Of a stretch of 64,000 nucleotides of DNA, positions 36,290 to 45,722 are shown piece after piece. The DNA comes from Sporosarcina beigongshangi. Lineage in GTDB: Bacteria > Actinomycetota > Actinomycetes > Actinomycetales > Micrococcaceae. The notes under the pieces were generated by a model. That model did not search any database and was not told where the DNA came from. It was given only the letters and a program-made list of their open reading frames with translations. Made by a program: the position numbers and the translations under genes. The stretch covers positions 310,001 to 374,000 of the forward strand of contig NZ_JADHDY010000003.1 of assembly GCF_016820535.1 (NCBI RefSeq). Direction: 5' to 3'. The stretch's first letter is position 1. The number at the start of each line of letters is the position of its first letter.

Positions 36290-37129
36290 TCAGTTGGTGG
36301 CGGAGAGCTCTGCCGTGATCTGGGCGGCACGGGCGGCTGCCGCCTGCGCCCCCGTTTCTATGATCGCCGGGAGGCCGTCGCGGTCAAAGCTGGCAATGGC
36401 TTGTTCCGTGGTGCCGTTGGGGCTGGTCACTGCGCGGCGCAGCTCGGTGGCGTTGGCGCCGGGCTCGGCCAGCATGATCCCCGCACCTGCCACCGTTTCG
36501 CGGGCGAGGATCTGGGCGATCTGGGGCGACAGCCCGAATCCCTCTGCAGCGGCGGCCATGGCCTCTGCCAGGTAAAACGCGTAGGCCGGGCCGGAGCCGC
36601 TGATGGCGGAGACCGCATTCTGCTGGTCCTCGGGGACATCCAGGACCACGCCGGAACCGTCAAAAATCTCATGGGCGGCGGCGAGGTGGTGTTCATCCGC
36701 CGAGGTGCCGGCGGACAGGGCAACCACGCCACGGCCGACCTTGAGCGGGGTGTTGGGCATGGACCGGACCACCGGCTGGCCCGGATGCAGGGCGGCCTCC
36801 ATCTGCGCCAGCGAGACCGCGGCGGCAACGCTGACCACCACGGCGTCCCCGGCGAGCGAGTCTGCGATCTCGCGGCACAAGTCAATGATGCCAACGGGCT
36901 TGACCCCGAGGATCACAACGGAGGCACCGGCAACAGCCTCGGCATTTGCTCCGGGTTCTTCGTTGGAGGCCAGTGCCGTGACCCCGTGCCGGGTGGCCAG
37001 TTCATGGGCCCGCTCGGGCCGGCGCACCGTCACCGTGACGGTGCTCGGCGAGGTTCCTGCCGCCAGCATGCCGGACAGGATGGCCTCGCCCATGGAACCG
37101 CAGCCTAGAAATACTATCTTTTTCATCAT
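36290..37129 (-). CDS. proC: Pyrroline-5-carboxylate reductase
   Basis: ProC reduces 1-pyrroline-5-carboxylate to proline with NAD(P)H. The 279-residue protein has the N-terminal Rossmann start KKIVFLGCGSMGEAILSGML and the family signature region SGSGPAYAFYLAEAM followed by AVTSPNGTTEQAI. The ATG at 37129 is chosen for its upstream GGGGA; a second ATG follows directly. An upstream open frame is not coding-like. It is transcribed alone. Confidence 0.95.
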   Translation of the reverse strand: MMKKIVFLGCGSMGEAILSGMLAAGTSPSTVTVTVRRPERAHELATRHGVTALASNEEPGANAEAVAGASVVILGVKPVGIIDLCREIADSLAGDAVVVSVAAAVSLAQMEAALHPGQPVVRSMPNTPLKVGRGVVALSAGTSADEHHLAAAHEIFDGSGVVLDVPEDQQNAVSAISGSGPAYAFYLAEAMAAAAEGFGLSPQIAQILARETVAGAGIMLAEPGANATELRRAVTSPNGTTEQAIASFDRDGLPAIIETGAQAAAARAAQITAELSATN

Positions 37130-37457
37130 GTCCCCATCTTTGTTGGCCGCACCACGGCATGCAAGAAACGTACCCCACAACGGCGGCTTGCAAGGTCTCG
37201 GCAGGCCCGTCCGGCAGCGGCGGATGCCCCGGGGGAAGTTCCCGGAACCATTAAGGGCAAACGCACAGCTGGCGCCCCGGCTATTCTCAACCGCGGCCCG
37301 TAGTCTCTTAATTACCTCATAAGGGTGCGAGTGATGATCGGACTGGTCCTGTCCTGAAGACCAGTCAAATCGCCGGAGATCTCGCCAGTGTTTCCCCCCA
37401 TCCACTGGCCTGTACCTCCGGCGATTTCGCATTTAACGCCGGTAACGACGCACCGTC
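37130..37457. other. 328-bp intergenic region with paired hairpins
   Basis: No convincing gene is present. The left part should hold the proC promoter, but no clear boxes were found. The right part holds two adjacent hairpins (37341-37427). Confidence 0.6.
37341..37427. repeat. Two consecutive stem-loops
   Basis: Hairpin 1 pairs GACTGGTC (37341-37348) with GACCAGTC (37359-37366). Hairpin 2 starts at the next base: AAATCGCCGGAG (37367-37378) pairs with 37416-37427, and an inner GCCAGTG/CACTGGC helix (37384-37390, 37403-37409) closes it. They follow the isomerase gene stop and may be its terminator, or a structured leader of the region. Confidence 0.6.
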
Positions 37458-38300
37458 CTACGCCAGCGTCTGCCCCAGGTGCACCCGGGCAAACTCCAGC
37501 GTCTCGGCCAGCCATTCTTCGCGCTGGCCAGCACCCTTGGCCTTGCGCGTGGAGATCTCGGCGACCACAGCGCCGTCGAACCCGTTTTGCGAAATGTGCT
37601 GCAGGACCTCAACGCACTCCTGCGTTCCATGCCCCGGAATCAGGTGCTGGTCCTTGGTCGAGGGCGAGACCCCGTCCGTGAGGTGGATGTGCCGCAAGCG
37701 GGATCCCAGCGCCTTGGCCGCGTCAAGGCTGGACGCGCCGGCCGAGGCCGCGTGGGAGAAGTCCCACGTGACGTCGGCGTAGTCCAGCGGCACCGGGTCC
37801 CAGTGCGGCAGATAGGCGAGGGCCTCACGCCCGCGCACGCGCCACGGGTACATGTTCTCCACGGCAATCCGCACCCCGAAGGCGTCGGCAATGTCGCGAA
37901 CACCGTGGGAAAAGGTTTCAGCGTAGTCGTTCTGCCAGCGGAACGGCGGGTGCACCACCACCACGTCGGCGCCCACATCCACGGCCAACTGCGCCGAACG
38001 CTGGATCTTGTTCCACGCGCTGCCCCACACTTGCTGGGTCAGCAGCAGCGTGGGCGCGTGGATGGCCACAATGGGCTGCTCGTAGCGTTCCGCCAGCCGG
38101 TTCAGGGCGGCGGCATCCTGGCTGTCGCCGTTGTGCGTCACCAGAACCTCGACGCCGTCGTAGCCAAGGTCGGCGGCCACGGCAAAGCCGTCGTGGACCG
38201 AGAGCGGATACACCGACGCCGTGGACAGCGCCACCGGAATGTGGCGGGCCGGACCGGGTGTTGCGTCCGTGCCTTGGTTTTGCGTGGTGTGTTCCGTCAT
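37458..38300 (-). CDS. Sugar phosphate isomerase/epimerase-like TIM-barrel protein
   Basis: The 280-residue protein matches the xylose-isomerase-like/AP endonuclease 2 TIM-barrel family. Metal-binding residues are plausible in YDGVEVLV, VVHPPFRW, AVENMYPW, TWDFSHAA, RHIHLTDG and VVAEIST. The substrate is unknown; these proteins include inositol and sugar epimerases. It starts 6 nt after the phosphatase stop, with GAGG upstream, so the two form an operon. It is not linked to the pectin genes by position. Confidence 0.8.
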   Translation of the reverse strand: MTEHTTQNQGTDATPGPARHIPVALSTASVYPLSVHDGFAVAADLGYDGVEVLVTHNGDSQDAAALNRLAERYEQPIVAIHAPTLLLTQQVWGSAWNKIQRSAQLAVDVGADVVVVHPPFRWQNDYAETFSHGVRDIADAFGVRIAVENMYPWRVRGREALAYLPHWDPVPLDYADVTWDFSHAASAGASSLDAAKALGSRLRHIHLTDGVSPSTKDQHLIPGHGTQECVEVLQHISQNGFDGAVVAEISTRKAKGAGQREEWLAETLEFARVHLGQTLA

Positions 38301-38306
38301 GTCCGC

Positions 38307-39296
38307 CTACCTCAGCTCTTCCGAATTCTTCAGCCTAGCAACATGCGCCGGCGGGTCCAGCGGCCCGTCGAACACCAGCTGGTCGAGCCTGCGTAAAATG
38401 AGCCCTTCGCGCAGGGCCCACGGGCTGATCTGCATGCTCGTGACGTTGAACTGTTCCAGCGCTCCCTGCGCCACCATGGCCCCTGCCAGCACCTGCTTGG
38501 CCCGCGCCGCGGAAACCCCGGGCAGGTGCAGCCGGTCCGCCGACGACATCGCCGACAGCCGCTGGCTCCACAGCCCCAGGTCGCTCAGGTGCAGTTCGCG
38601 GCGCACATACGGTCCCATGGACGACGGCGCAGCCCCGGTGATGCGGGCGAGCGCCCGGAAGGTCTTGGAGGAGCCGGTGACAATGTTGGGCGCACCGAGC
38701 GCCATTGTCTCGGCGATGGGGCCCTTGAGGGTGGCCTTGATGTACTTGCGCAGCGCCTTGATGCTCTTGGCCGTGGGCGGGTCCTCGTCCAGCCACTCGC
38801 GCGTGAGCCGGCCGGCACCCAGCGGCACCGAATGCGCCAGGTCGGGCAGCTCGTTGGCACCCTGGGAAATTTCAAAGGACCCGCCGCCGATGTCCAGGTT
38901 CAGGATGGTGCCGGCGCCCCAGCCGTGCCAGCGGCGCACAGCGAAGAAGGTCATGGCCGACTCTTCCTCGCCCGTGAGCTCAGTCAGCCGGACGGTGGTT
39001 TCATGCTGCACCCTGTCCAGCACTGCCGCGCCGTTGGTGGACTCGCGGATGGCAGAGGTGCAAAATGCCAGCAGGTCCTTCGCCTTGTGCATGGCCGCAA
39101 ATTCCCACGCTTCAAGGATGAACTCGATCAGCTCGTGCTGGCCCTCGTCGTTGATGTTGCCGGCCTCGTCCAGGTATTTCACCAGGCTCAGGGCACGCTT
39201 GTGCGAGGCGTACGGAACCGGGTTGGCCCCGGGGCGCGCGTCAACAAGCAGCAGGTGGACAGTGTTGGAGCCGATGTCGAGCACGCCTAATCTCAT
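38307..39296 (-). CDS. Ppx/GppA-family phosphatase (exopolyphosphatase-like)
   Basis: The 329-residue protein belongs to the actin-like ASKHA fold of Ppx/GppA enzymes, which degrade polyphosphate or pppGpp. Phosphate-binding loops are GVLDIGSNTVHLLLVD at the start and NLDIGGGSFEISQG in the middle. It lacks the C-terminal HD domain of E. coli Ppx, like mycobacterial Ppx1. The start MRLGVLDIG (39296) is preferred over an upstream ATG because the family begins here; the ribosome site is weak. The next gene follows in operon. Confidence 0.88.
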   Translation of the reverse strand: MRLGVLDIGSNTVHLLLVDARPGANPVPYASHKRALSLVKYLDEAGNINDEGQHELIEFILEAWEFAAMHKAKDLLAFCTSAIRESTNGAAVLDRVQHETTVRLTELTGEEESAMTFFAVRRWHGWGAGTILNLDIGGGSFEISQGANELPDLAHSVPLGAGRLTREWLDEDPPTAKSIKALRKYIKATLKGPIAETMALGAPNIVTGSSKTFRALARITGAAPSSMGPYVRRELHLSDLGLWSQRLSAMSSADRLHLPGVSAARAKQVLAGAMVAQGALEQFNVTSMQISPWALREGLILRRLDQLVFDGPLDPPAHVARLKNSEELR

Positions 39297-39333
39297 GAGC
39301 CCATTATTGACCCTCCGGGCGCCGGGACGCGAA

Positions 39334-39386
39334 AGGCCGCCCGACGGCGAAGCAACAGTTTCGTTGATTCGTCGGCCGGGCGGCCT
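39334..39386 (-). terminator. Terminator after the GH20 gene
   Basis: A 10-bp perfect outer stem AGGCCGCCCG/CGGGCGGCCT encloses a partly paired A/T-richer interior. It lies 65 bp past the GH20 stop and just before the phosphatase gene. Confidence 0.7.
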
Positions 39387-39451
39387 GGGGTGCATGCAAC
39401 GGCAGCGAGGTGCGCTGCCGGCGGCCGGCCAGCTACGCCTCCGAGCGGCTC

Positions 39452-42235
39452 CTAGCCGGCAGCGGCGGCGTCAACGGTGAACTCCGCGAGCGTGGTCCAC
39501 GGGTTCCCCTTTTGCTCGGTCAGGGCCTTGAGCGTTATGAACCGGCCGGTGGCAAGCTCCGGCAGGGCCACCGTCTGCAGGGCAGCCACATCGGGGAAGC
39601 TTCCCTCCGCGACCTTGGTTCCCGGGGCGTCGGCGGTGTCGCCGACGTACAGCTCCCAACCCAGGATGCGGCCGTTGGCGGCTCCAGAGGAGTTGCCCTG
39701 GCGCGGCAGCAGGTTCACGGCGCAAATGTCCATGGCACCGCCCAGGTCCACCGTGATGGTGTGCGGCATGGGCGCGTTGGACGGCGTCCAGGCGGTGCCC
39801 CAGAACGTGTTCGGGTCGCCGTCGATGGCGTTGCTGCCCGGGGTGACCTCGCCGCCGCCGTTGTTGTAGCTGTCCACGACGGCAGCCACGGGGCGCACCG
39901 GTGCGGCGGAGCAGCTCAGCACCGACGTCGCCGTGGACGTGATGGAGAGCTTTTCCGTCCCCACCTGGTAGGTGGTTTTTGCCGTGATGGTGGAATCACC
40001 GTAGGTGGCACCAGAGGGAGGAGTTGCTGTAAATGTCGCCACCACCTGTTCGCCCGCCGGAATGTTGCCGGGGACAAACTGCTTGCGGTCAAGGGTCCAG
40101 CCCTCGGGGACAGACGGGGTGACCTTGACGCCCTTCAGGCGCTCGCTGGTGCGGTTGTCCACGGTCACGGTGACGGTGGCAGGCGTGCCAGGGACCAGGC
40201 GGTCCGGGGTCTCGATGGACGCGGCCACCTCACCGGCCAGGGCAAAGGAGGCGGCAGCGCGGACATCGGATGCTTCCTGGGTCAGGGCTCCTGAAGTGTT
40301 GACGCTCAGCGGCAGCTGGGTGATGGCGTTGCGGATGAGGTAGCCGTCGGCTTTCTTGAGGATTTCCCATTTCTGCAGGTTGTTCACGTTGCGGTTGCTC
40401 GTGGTGCACTCGGACAGGGAGGGGGCCAGGTCCTGCTGCATGGGTGCCTGGAGCCACAGGACACCGCCGGCCATGGCCAGGCACTGGCCGTTTTCAGCAG
40501 CAATCTTGTAGTAGTGGTCGCTCGTGGCCGTGAACGTCCATTTTTCGGCGGCAGCATCGGAGACCGTCACTCCTGTTCCGGCCGCATTGACGGACAATCC
40601 GGCGGTCGAGAGGCGGTAGGCGCCGTCACCGATGGGCGTCCGGTCGTAGCTCTCGTAGCCCGGGGCGCGCCCCAGTTTATTGGTCAGCGCGGCGAATGAG
40701 GGGTAGTCCGCGGCAGGCTTGGGCCCGCCCCAGGTTGCCTGGGCGAGGAAGCGCGTTGTGGCGAAGATCTGCTCTTCGACCTGGGCCTCGGTAGCGGCCG
40801 GGGTGTCGTCGGGCCAGGCCGAAAGCTTGGCACCGATGACCTTGCCCTTTCCGGGCACGTCAACAACTGTTGTGCCGCCGTCGAAGGTGCGGGGCGTCCA
40901 GCCGGAGTTCCACAGGCCCTGGAGGTTGACCCTGTAGTTGCCGGGACGGTTGAAGTACAGGGCCTGGGAGGAGTTCTGGACATCATGCCCGGCATCCAGG
41001 AGAGCTTGCGGCTTGAGACCGGAGTTGAGCCAGTGCTCCACGACAATGTCCTTGTCGAGCTGGATCTTGCTTGAGGAGGGGACGCCGTCGTTCCAGATGC
41101 GCAGTGTCTTGCCCGTGGACTTCACATGGGCATTGACCTTGTTCATGAACCAGATGAAGACGTCGCCGGGGCCGGAGCCTGCCGGGAAAATCTCCGGATG
41201 GGCGGCCACGAAGGCTGCGAACTGCGGGTAGTTGGCGTAGCTGTCGCCCATCATGTACTCGTCGCCGCCCATGTGCCAGTAGGGCTGGTCCGGGAACGCG
41301 GCGGCGTATTCGTCGGCCAGCTTTGTAACCATTTCAAATGCTTCAGGCTTGCTGATGTCCAGCTGCTCCACCTTTTTCTGGCCGCTCTTGTTGACCAGCT
41401 GCAGCTCGGGGTAGTTGTACAGCCAGGGCCGCATGTGGCCGGGGCTGTTGACTTCGAGGACCAGCTCGACGTGGTATTTCTTGGCCCACGCGGTGATCTG
41501 CGCGGCCTCCTCCTTGGTGTAATAGGCCCAGAAGTTGGCCTTGGGGTAGGCCTCCGACTTCAGCTTCGTCTCCAGCCACAACTGGTTCAGCTTGTTATAG
41601 GCCATGTCCTTCATGGTGCGCTCCAGCGACTCCAGGGAGATCGTGACCTGGCAGGCACACAGGCCCACGCCGCGTTCGGCATACTCGGGGACATCGACCG
41701 AGGTGCCCTTCGCGACCTGGTTGCCCTGTGTTAGCAGCTGGGTGACGGTCTGGGCGCCGTAGAACGCGCCAGTGTCCGTGGCGCCGGTGACCTTGATGGT
41801 CTCCCCCACCGTGAGTTCGTAGCCTTCCTGGCCCAGTTCCGGGCTGCGTGAGGCGTCGACGGCGACCACCACGTCGCCTGCGAGGGCGCCCGTGGCCGCT
41901 GTGCCCACCGAGCGGCCGAGGACTTCCGAGAGCTGGGCGGCGAGGTCACCGGTCAGCACGGCGTCGGCGCCGATGACCTTTGCCCCGGCACCCAGCATGA
42001 ACTCGCCGTCAGCAGCGGTCCAGGAGGAAAGGCCCGGAATGGTCTGCGGGGCGCCTTCGGGTGTCAGGGGAACGGCGCCCGACGGGGCTGCAGCGGCCAG
42101 GACAGCCGGGGCCAGCGCCGGCGAGGGGGCAGCTTGGGCGCCTGGCAGGACGATGGCCGTGGAGGCCAGTGCCAGCGAGGCAGCCGTCAGGGCAGAAACA
42201 ACTGCCTTCCGGCCGGAGTGGTGTCGAATTTTCAT
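39452..42235 (-). CDS. Secreted multidomain beta-N-acetylhexosaminidase-like enzyme, GH20
   Basis: The 927-residue exoenzyme has a signal peptide (about 1-34), a GH20b-type N-terminal domain, and a GH20 barrel (about 185-530) with the catalytic Asp-Glu pair in YWHMGGDEYMMG. A ricin-like region follows (GQCLAMAGG and QKWEILKKADGYLIRN), then a NEW3-type domain (about 670-760) and a C-terminal F5/8-type discoidin module (about 790-925). Substrates could be chitobiose, peptidoglycan or host glycans; some lacto-N-biosidases have similar architecture. The ATG at 42235 has GGGGAG upstream. It is a single-gene unit, not linked to the pectin set. It has no anchor motif. Confidence 0.88.
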   Translation of the reverse strand: MKIRHHSGRKAVVSALTAASLALASTAIVLPGAQAAPSPALAPAVLAAAAPSGAVPLTPEGAPQTIPGLSSWTAADGEFMLGAGAKVIGADAVLTGDLAAQLSEVLGRSVGTAATGALAGDVVVAVDASRSPELGQEGYELTVGETIKVTGATDTGAFYGAQTVTQLLTQGNQVAKGTSVDVPEYAERGVGLCACQVTISLESLERTMKDMAYNKLNQLWLETKLKSEAYPKANFWAYYTKEEAAQITAWAKKYHVELVLEVNSPGHMRPWLYNYPELQLVNKSGQKKVEQLDISKPEAFEMVTKLADEYAAAFPDQPYWHMGGDEYMMGDSYANYPQFAAFVAAHPEIFPAGSGPGDVFIWFMNKVNAHVKSTGKTLRIWNDGVPSSSKIQLDKDIVVEHWLNSGLKPQALLDAGHDVQNSSQALYFNRPGNYRVNLQGLWNSGWTPRTFDGGTTVVDVPGKGKVIGAKLSAWPDDTPAATEAQVEEQIFATTRFLAQATWGGPKPAADYPSFAALTNKLGRAPGYESYDRTPIGDGAYRLSTAGLSVNAAGTGVTVSDAAAEKWTFTATSDHYYKIAAENGQCLAMAGGVLWLQAPMQQDLAPSLSECTTSNRNVNNLQKWEILKKADGYLIRNAITQLPLSVNTSGALTQEASDVRAAASFALAGEVAASIETPDRLVPGTPATVTVTVDNRTSERLKGVKVTPSVPEGWTLDRKQFVPGNIPAGEQVVATFTATPPSGATYGDSTITAKTTYQVGTEKLSITSTATSVLSCSAAPVRPVAAVVDSYNNGGGEVTPGSNAIDGDPNTFWGTAWTPSNAPMPHTITVDLGGAMDICAVNLLPRQGNSSGAANGRILGWELYVGDTADAPGTKVAEGSFPDVAALQTVALPELATGRFITLKALTEQKGNPWTTLAEFTVDAAAAG

Positions 42236-42336
42236 GTCTCCCCATGGGGTTGAAATGGTTGGACGGACGTGGGCCCAAGCTTCCTCATCACAACGAAAAA
42301 CGTGACTTGCAGCACAACCTTGGGCTTCAAAATTCA

Positions 42337-42350
42337 TGTTACGGATAACA
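42337..42350. promoter_or_regulatory. Palindromic operator upstream of the GH20 gene
   Basis: TGTTACGGATAACA has perfect TGTTA/TAACA arms, extended one base on each side. It lies about 100 bp upstream of the GH20 ATG and overlaps a possible -10 TAACAT on the minus strand. The core CGGA differs from the type B sites. Confidence 0.55.
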
Positions 42351-42445
42351 TCATGGAAAATCCATGGGTCGGATGGATTGTTACGTCCCGCTCCAACAAT
42401 CCCAAACAGGCCCGCCAGATCCAGGGTTCGTTGCCACGGAACGCA

Positions 42446-42480
42446 AAAGCCCCGCAGATCGAGTCGATGTGCGGGGCTTT
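42446..42480 (-). terminator. topA terminator
   Basis: A perfect 11-bp stem AAAGCCCCGCA/TGCGGGGCTTT has a 13-nt loop and continues into a T run on the minus strand. It lies 15 bp past the topA stop. Confidence 0.85.
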
Positions 42481-42495
42481 CGGCGGGCGCGCCGC

Positions 42496-45273
42496 CTACT
42501 TCTTCGGTGCGGCCTTCTTGGCCGGCGCCTTTTTGGCGGCGGGCTTCCTGGCCGGGGCCGACTTGGCCGTCCGCTTGACCGGGCCGCGCTCGCGCTTGTC
42601 GGCGAGCAGGGCGATGGCGGTCTCCCGGGTCAGCTCCTCAATCTCCGTGCCGCGGGGGACGGTGATGTTGGTGATGCCGTCGGTTATGTACGGGCCAAAG
42701 CGGCCCTCCTTCACCACGATCTTCTTCTCGGAGACGGGGTCGTCGCCGAACTCGGCCAGCGGGGGCACTGCGGCCCGGGCGCCGCGCTGCTTGGGTTGGG
42801 AGTAGATCTCCAGGGCCTGTTCCAGCGTGATGGTGAAGATTTCTTCCTCGGTTCCAATGGAACGCGAGTCTGAGCCCTTCTTCAGGTACGGGCCGAAGCG
42901 TCCGTTCTGGACAGTGATTTCCGTTCCTTCGGCGTCGGCGCCCAGCACGCGGGGCAGGCTCATGATGGCCAGCGCCTCGTCAAGGGTGACAGTGTCGACT
43001 GTCATGGACTTGAAGATCGACCCCGTGCGCGGCTTGGCCTTGACAGGCTTCTTCGGCGGCTTCGGCTTGCCGTTCTTGTAGTACTCGACGGGCTGGTTGG
43101 CGATCTCCTCCTCCGTCATTTCCGGGATGACCTCGGTGACGTACGGGCCGTAGCGGCCGTTCTTGGCCACCACGGTGTGCCCGGTTTCCGGATCCACGCC
43201 CAGGACGCGCTCCTCGGGGGCAGCCGTTTCCATGAGCTCCTGCGCCTTTTCGGGCGTGAGCTCATCCGGAGCGAGGTCCTCGGGGACGTTGGCGCGGGCG
43301 GCCTCGATGATCTCGCCGGTCTTGGCATCAACCGTGGGCACCGAGGATTCCAGGTACGGGCCAAACTTGCCCACGCGCAGGACCAGGGTGTCGGTGATCG
43401 GCATCGAGTTGATCTCCCGGGCGTCAATGTCTCCCAGGTTGTTCACGATGTCCTGCAGGCCGCGGTTTTCGTCGCCGCCAAAGTAGAAGTGCTTGAGCCA
43501 GTCGGCCCCTTCCTCCTGGCCGTTCGCGATCCGGTCAAGACCCTTTTCCATGTCTGCCGTGAACTCATAGTCCACGTAGTCCGTGAAGTGCAGCTCCAGC
43601 AGGCGCACCACTGAGAACGCGATCCAGCTCGGCACCAGTGCGGAGCCCTGCTTGCGGACGTAGCCGCGGTCCATGATGGTGGACAGCGTTGATGCATAGG
43701 TGGAAGGCCGGCCGATGCCGCGCTCTTCCATTTCCTTCGTCAGCGACGCTTCCGTGAAGCGCGGCGGCGGGGAGGTTTCATGGCCGCTGGCCTTGACCTC
43801 GGAAGCGCTCAGGGAGTCGTCTTCCTTGACGTTGGGCAGGCGGCGGTCTGAATCGTCGGAGGCGTTGCGGGACTCGTCCCGGCCTTCCTCGTAGGCGGCG
43901 AGGAAGCCGCGGAAGGTGATGACGGTGCCGGAGGCGGAGAACTCGGCGTCCTTCCCGTCAGCAGCGCCGCCGGAGGCCTTGGCACCCAACTTGATGGTCG
44001 CCGTCGAACCCTTGGCGTCAGCCATCTGGGAAGCGACGGTGCGCTTCCAGATCAGCTCGTACAGCTTGAATTCGTCGCCGCGCAGGGCGCTGGCCACCTG
44101 GGCGGGCGTGCGGAAGGAGTCGCCGGCGGGGCGGATGGCCTCGTGGGCTTCCTGCGCGTTGGAGCTCTTGTTGGCGTAGACGCGCTTGGAGGCGGGCACG
44201 TATTCGGGGCCGTACAGCTCCGAGGCCTGCTTGCGGGCAGCGTTGACGGCCTCGTCGCTCAGCGAGGAGGAGTCCGTACGCATATAGGTGATATAGCCGT
44301 TTTCATACAGGCGCTGCGCGGTTGACATGGTCGACTTGGAGGTGAAGCGCAACTTCCGCCCGGCCTCCTGCTGAAGGGTCGACGTCGTAAATGGCGGGGC
44401 GGGACGGCGGGTGTAGGGCTTGTGCTCAACAGAGCGGACCGTGAACGGGGCGTCCTGCAGGGCGCCGGCGAGCGCCTTGGCGGCGACCTCGTCCAGGTGG
44501 GCCACGTTCTTGCCGGTCAGCACGCCCTGGTCGTTGAAGTCGCGGCCGGAAGCCACGCGCAGGCCGTCCACGGCGGAAAGCTTGGCGACGAAGTTCTCGC
44601 CGGTTTCGGGGGTGAAGGTGCCGGCCAGGTCCCAGTAGCTGGCGGAGCGGAATGCCATGCGCTCGCGCTCACGCTCCACCACCATGCGGGTCACAACGGA
44701 TTGCACCCGGCCGGCGGAAAGCTTCGGGGCCACCTTGCGCCACAGCACCGGGGAGAGCTCGTAGCCGAACAGCCGGTCCACCACGCGGCGGGTTTCCTGG
44801 GCGTCCACAAGGTCGGTGTCCAGCTCGCGCAGGTTGCCCATGGCACGCTGCAGCGACTCCTTGGTGATTTCCGCGAACGTCAGGCGGTGCACGGGCACCT
44901 TGGGCTTGAGCACCTCGAGCAGGTGCCACGCGATGGCCTCGCCCTCGCGATCCCCATCAGTTGCGAGGTAAAGTTCGTCGGCGTCCTTGAGCTGCGCCTT
45001 AAGCTCTGCCACCTTTTTCTTCTTGTCGGAAGAGACCACGTAGTACGGCTTGAAGTTGTTGTCCAGGTCCACGGCAAACTTGCCGATCGAGGACTTTTTC
45101 AGCTCGGCGGGCAGCTCGGAGGGCTGCGGCAGGTCACGGATGTGACCGATCGAGGCCTCCACGACGAAACCCTCGCCCAAGTACTTGGCGATGGTCTTGC
45201 TCTTGGCAGGGGACTCTACAATTACGAGCTTTTTGCCGGTCTTTGGCTTGCTGGCTGCTGCCTTGCTGGGCAC
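42496..45273 (-). CDS. topA: DNA topoisomerase I
   Basis: TopA relaxes negative supercoils by transient single-strand cleavage. The 925-residue protein has the TOPRIM start KLVIVESPAKSKTIAKYLG, acidic metal residues in ATDGDREGEAIAWH and the active-site Tyr in GYITYMRTDSSS (Tyr330). Instead of zinc ribbons it has at least four C-terminal repeats built on G-R-F/Y-G-P-Y (for example GRYGPYVTEV and GRFGPYLKKG). It ends in a Lys/Ala-rich tail typical of actinobacteria. The start is GTG, with AGGAG 4 nt upstream. Confidence 0.97.
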   Translation of the reverse strand: MPSKAAASKPKTGKKLVIVESPAKSKTIAKYLGEGFVVEASIGHIRDLPQPSELPAELKKSSIGKFAVDLDNNFKPYYVVSSDKKKKVAELKAQLKDADELYLATDGDREGEAIAWHLLEVLKPKVPVHRLTFAEITKESLQRAMGNLRELDTDLVDAQETRRVVDRLFGYELSPVLWRKVAPKLSAGRVQSVVTRMVVERERERMAFRSASYWDLAGTFTPETGENFVAKLSAVDGLRVASGRDFNDQGVLTGKNVAHLDEVAAKALAGALQDAPFTVRSVEHKPYTRRPAPPFTTSTLQQEAGRKLRFTSKSTMSTAQRLYENGYITYMRTDSSSLSDEAVNAARKQASELYGPEYVPASKRVYANKSSNAQEAHEAIRPAGDSFRTPAQVASALRGDEFKLYELIWKRTVASQMADAKGSTATIKLGAKASGGAADGKDAEFSASGTVITFRGFLAAYEEGRDESRNASDDSDRRLPNVKEDDSLSASEVKASGHETSPPPRFTEASLTKEMEERGIGRPSTYASTLSTIMDRGYVRKQGSALVPSWIAFSVVRLLELHFTDYVDYEFTADMEKGLDRIANGQEEGADWLKHFYFGGDENRGLQDIVNNLGDIDAREINSMPITDTLVLRVGKFGPYLESSVPTVDAKTGEIIEAARANVPEDLAPDELTPEKAQELMETAAPEERVLGVDPETGHTVVAKNGRYGPYVTEVIPEMTEEEIANQPVEYYKNGKPKPPKKPVKAKPRTGSIFKSMTVDTVTLDEALAIMSLPRVLGADAEGTEITVQNGRFGPYLKKGSDSRSIGTEEEIFTITLEQALEIYSQPKQRGARAAVPPLAEFGDDPVSEKKIVVKEGRFGPYITDGITNITVPRGTEIEELTRETAIALLADKRERGPVKRTAKSAPARKPAAKKAPAKKAAPKK

Positions 45274-45722
45274 GGTACTCCTACGGGGAATGAAAGGTGG
45301 ACGAACGGCGTCCCCAAGAGCCTAGTTCACCATATTTTTACCGCGAACGCGCATTGCTTGTGAAACTCCGCCCCAAAAATCCCCGCTTTCAGGGGCGGCT
45401 CGCGGCCTGTTTTTCACTCTCGCCACCGAAGGAAACAACCTGTCCTGAGGGCAGCCAGGCCGGCGCGCAGGGATGCCCGCGGAAGGTGCCGGGCTCCTCG
45501 ATTTTCGGCCCCGTTTCCACCGGATTGGCGCGTACTTGCGCGGTCGCGGCGTTCAGCGCACGGCCGGCTAAGCCCCTGCCGCCACGTTCCAAAACCTCCG
45601 TGGCGAAGCACGGGTTCGCAATTCCCGGCCCCGTGCACTATTTCCTGTTCTGCAGCGGGTAGCAGATCCTGCCCCCACATGTCATGTGCAACACACCGGC
45701 AGCACCGGCCGGGGAACCGGTC
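45274..45722. other. 449-bp gap between topA and the methyltransferase gene
   Basis: No coding frame here looks real: the short frames are unlike known proteins and lack ribosome sites. A 7-bp GC hairpin lies at 45368-45398. A T-arm-like GGGTTCGCAATTCCC near 45609 has no surrounding tRNA. The topA promoter should be at the left end, but I could not place it. Confidence 0.5.

Noticed and set aside
45600-45645. tRNA-like T-arm (GGGTTCGCAATTCCC)
   Set aside because: No anticodon or acceptor arms could be found around it.
45297-45662. 121-codon + strand frame upstream of topA
   Set aside because: There is no ribosome site, and its composition is unlike real proteins here; it lies in a probable promoter region.
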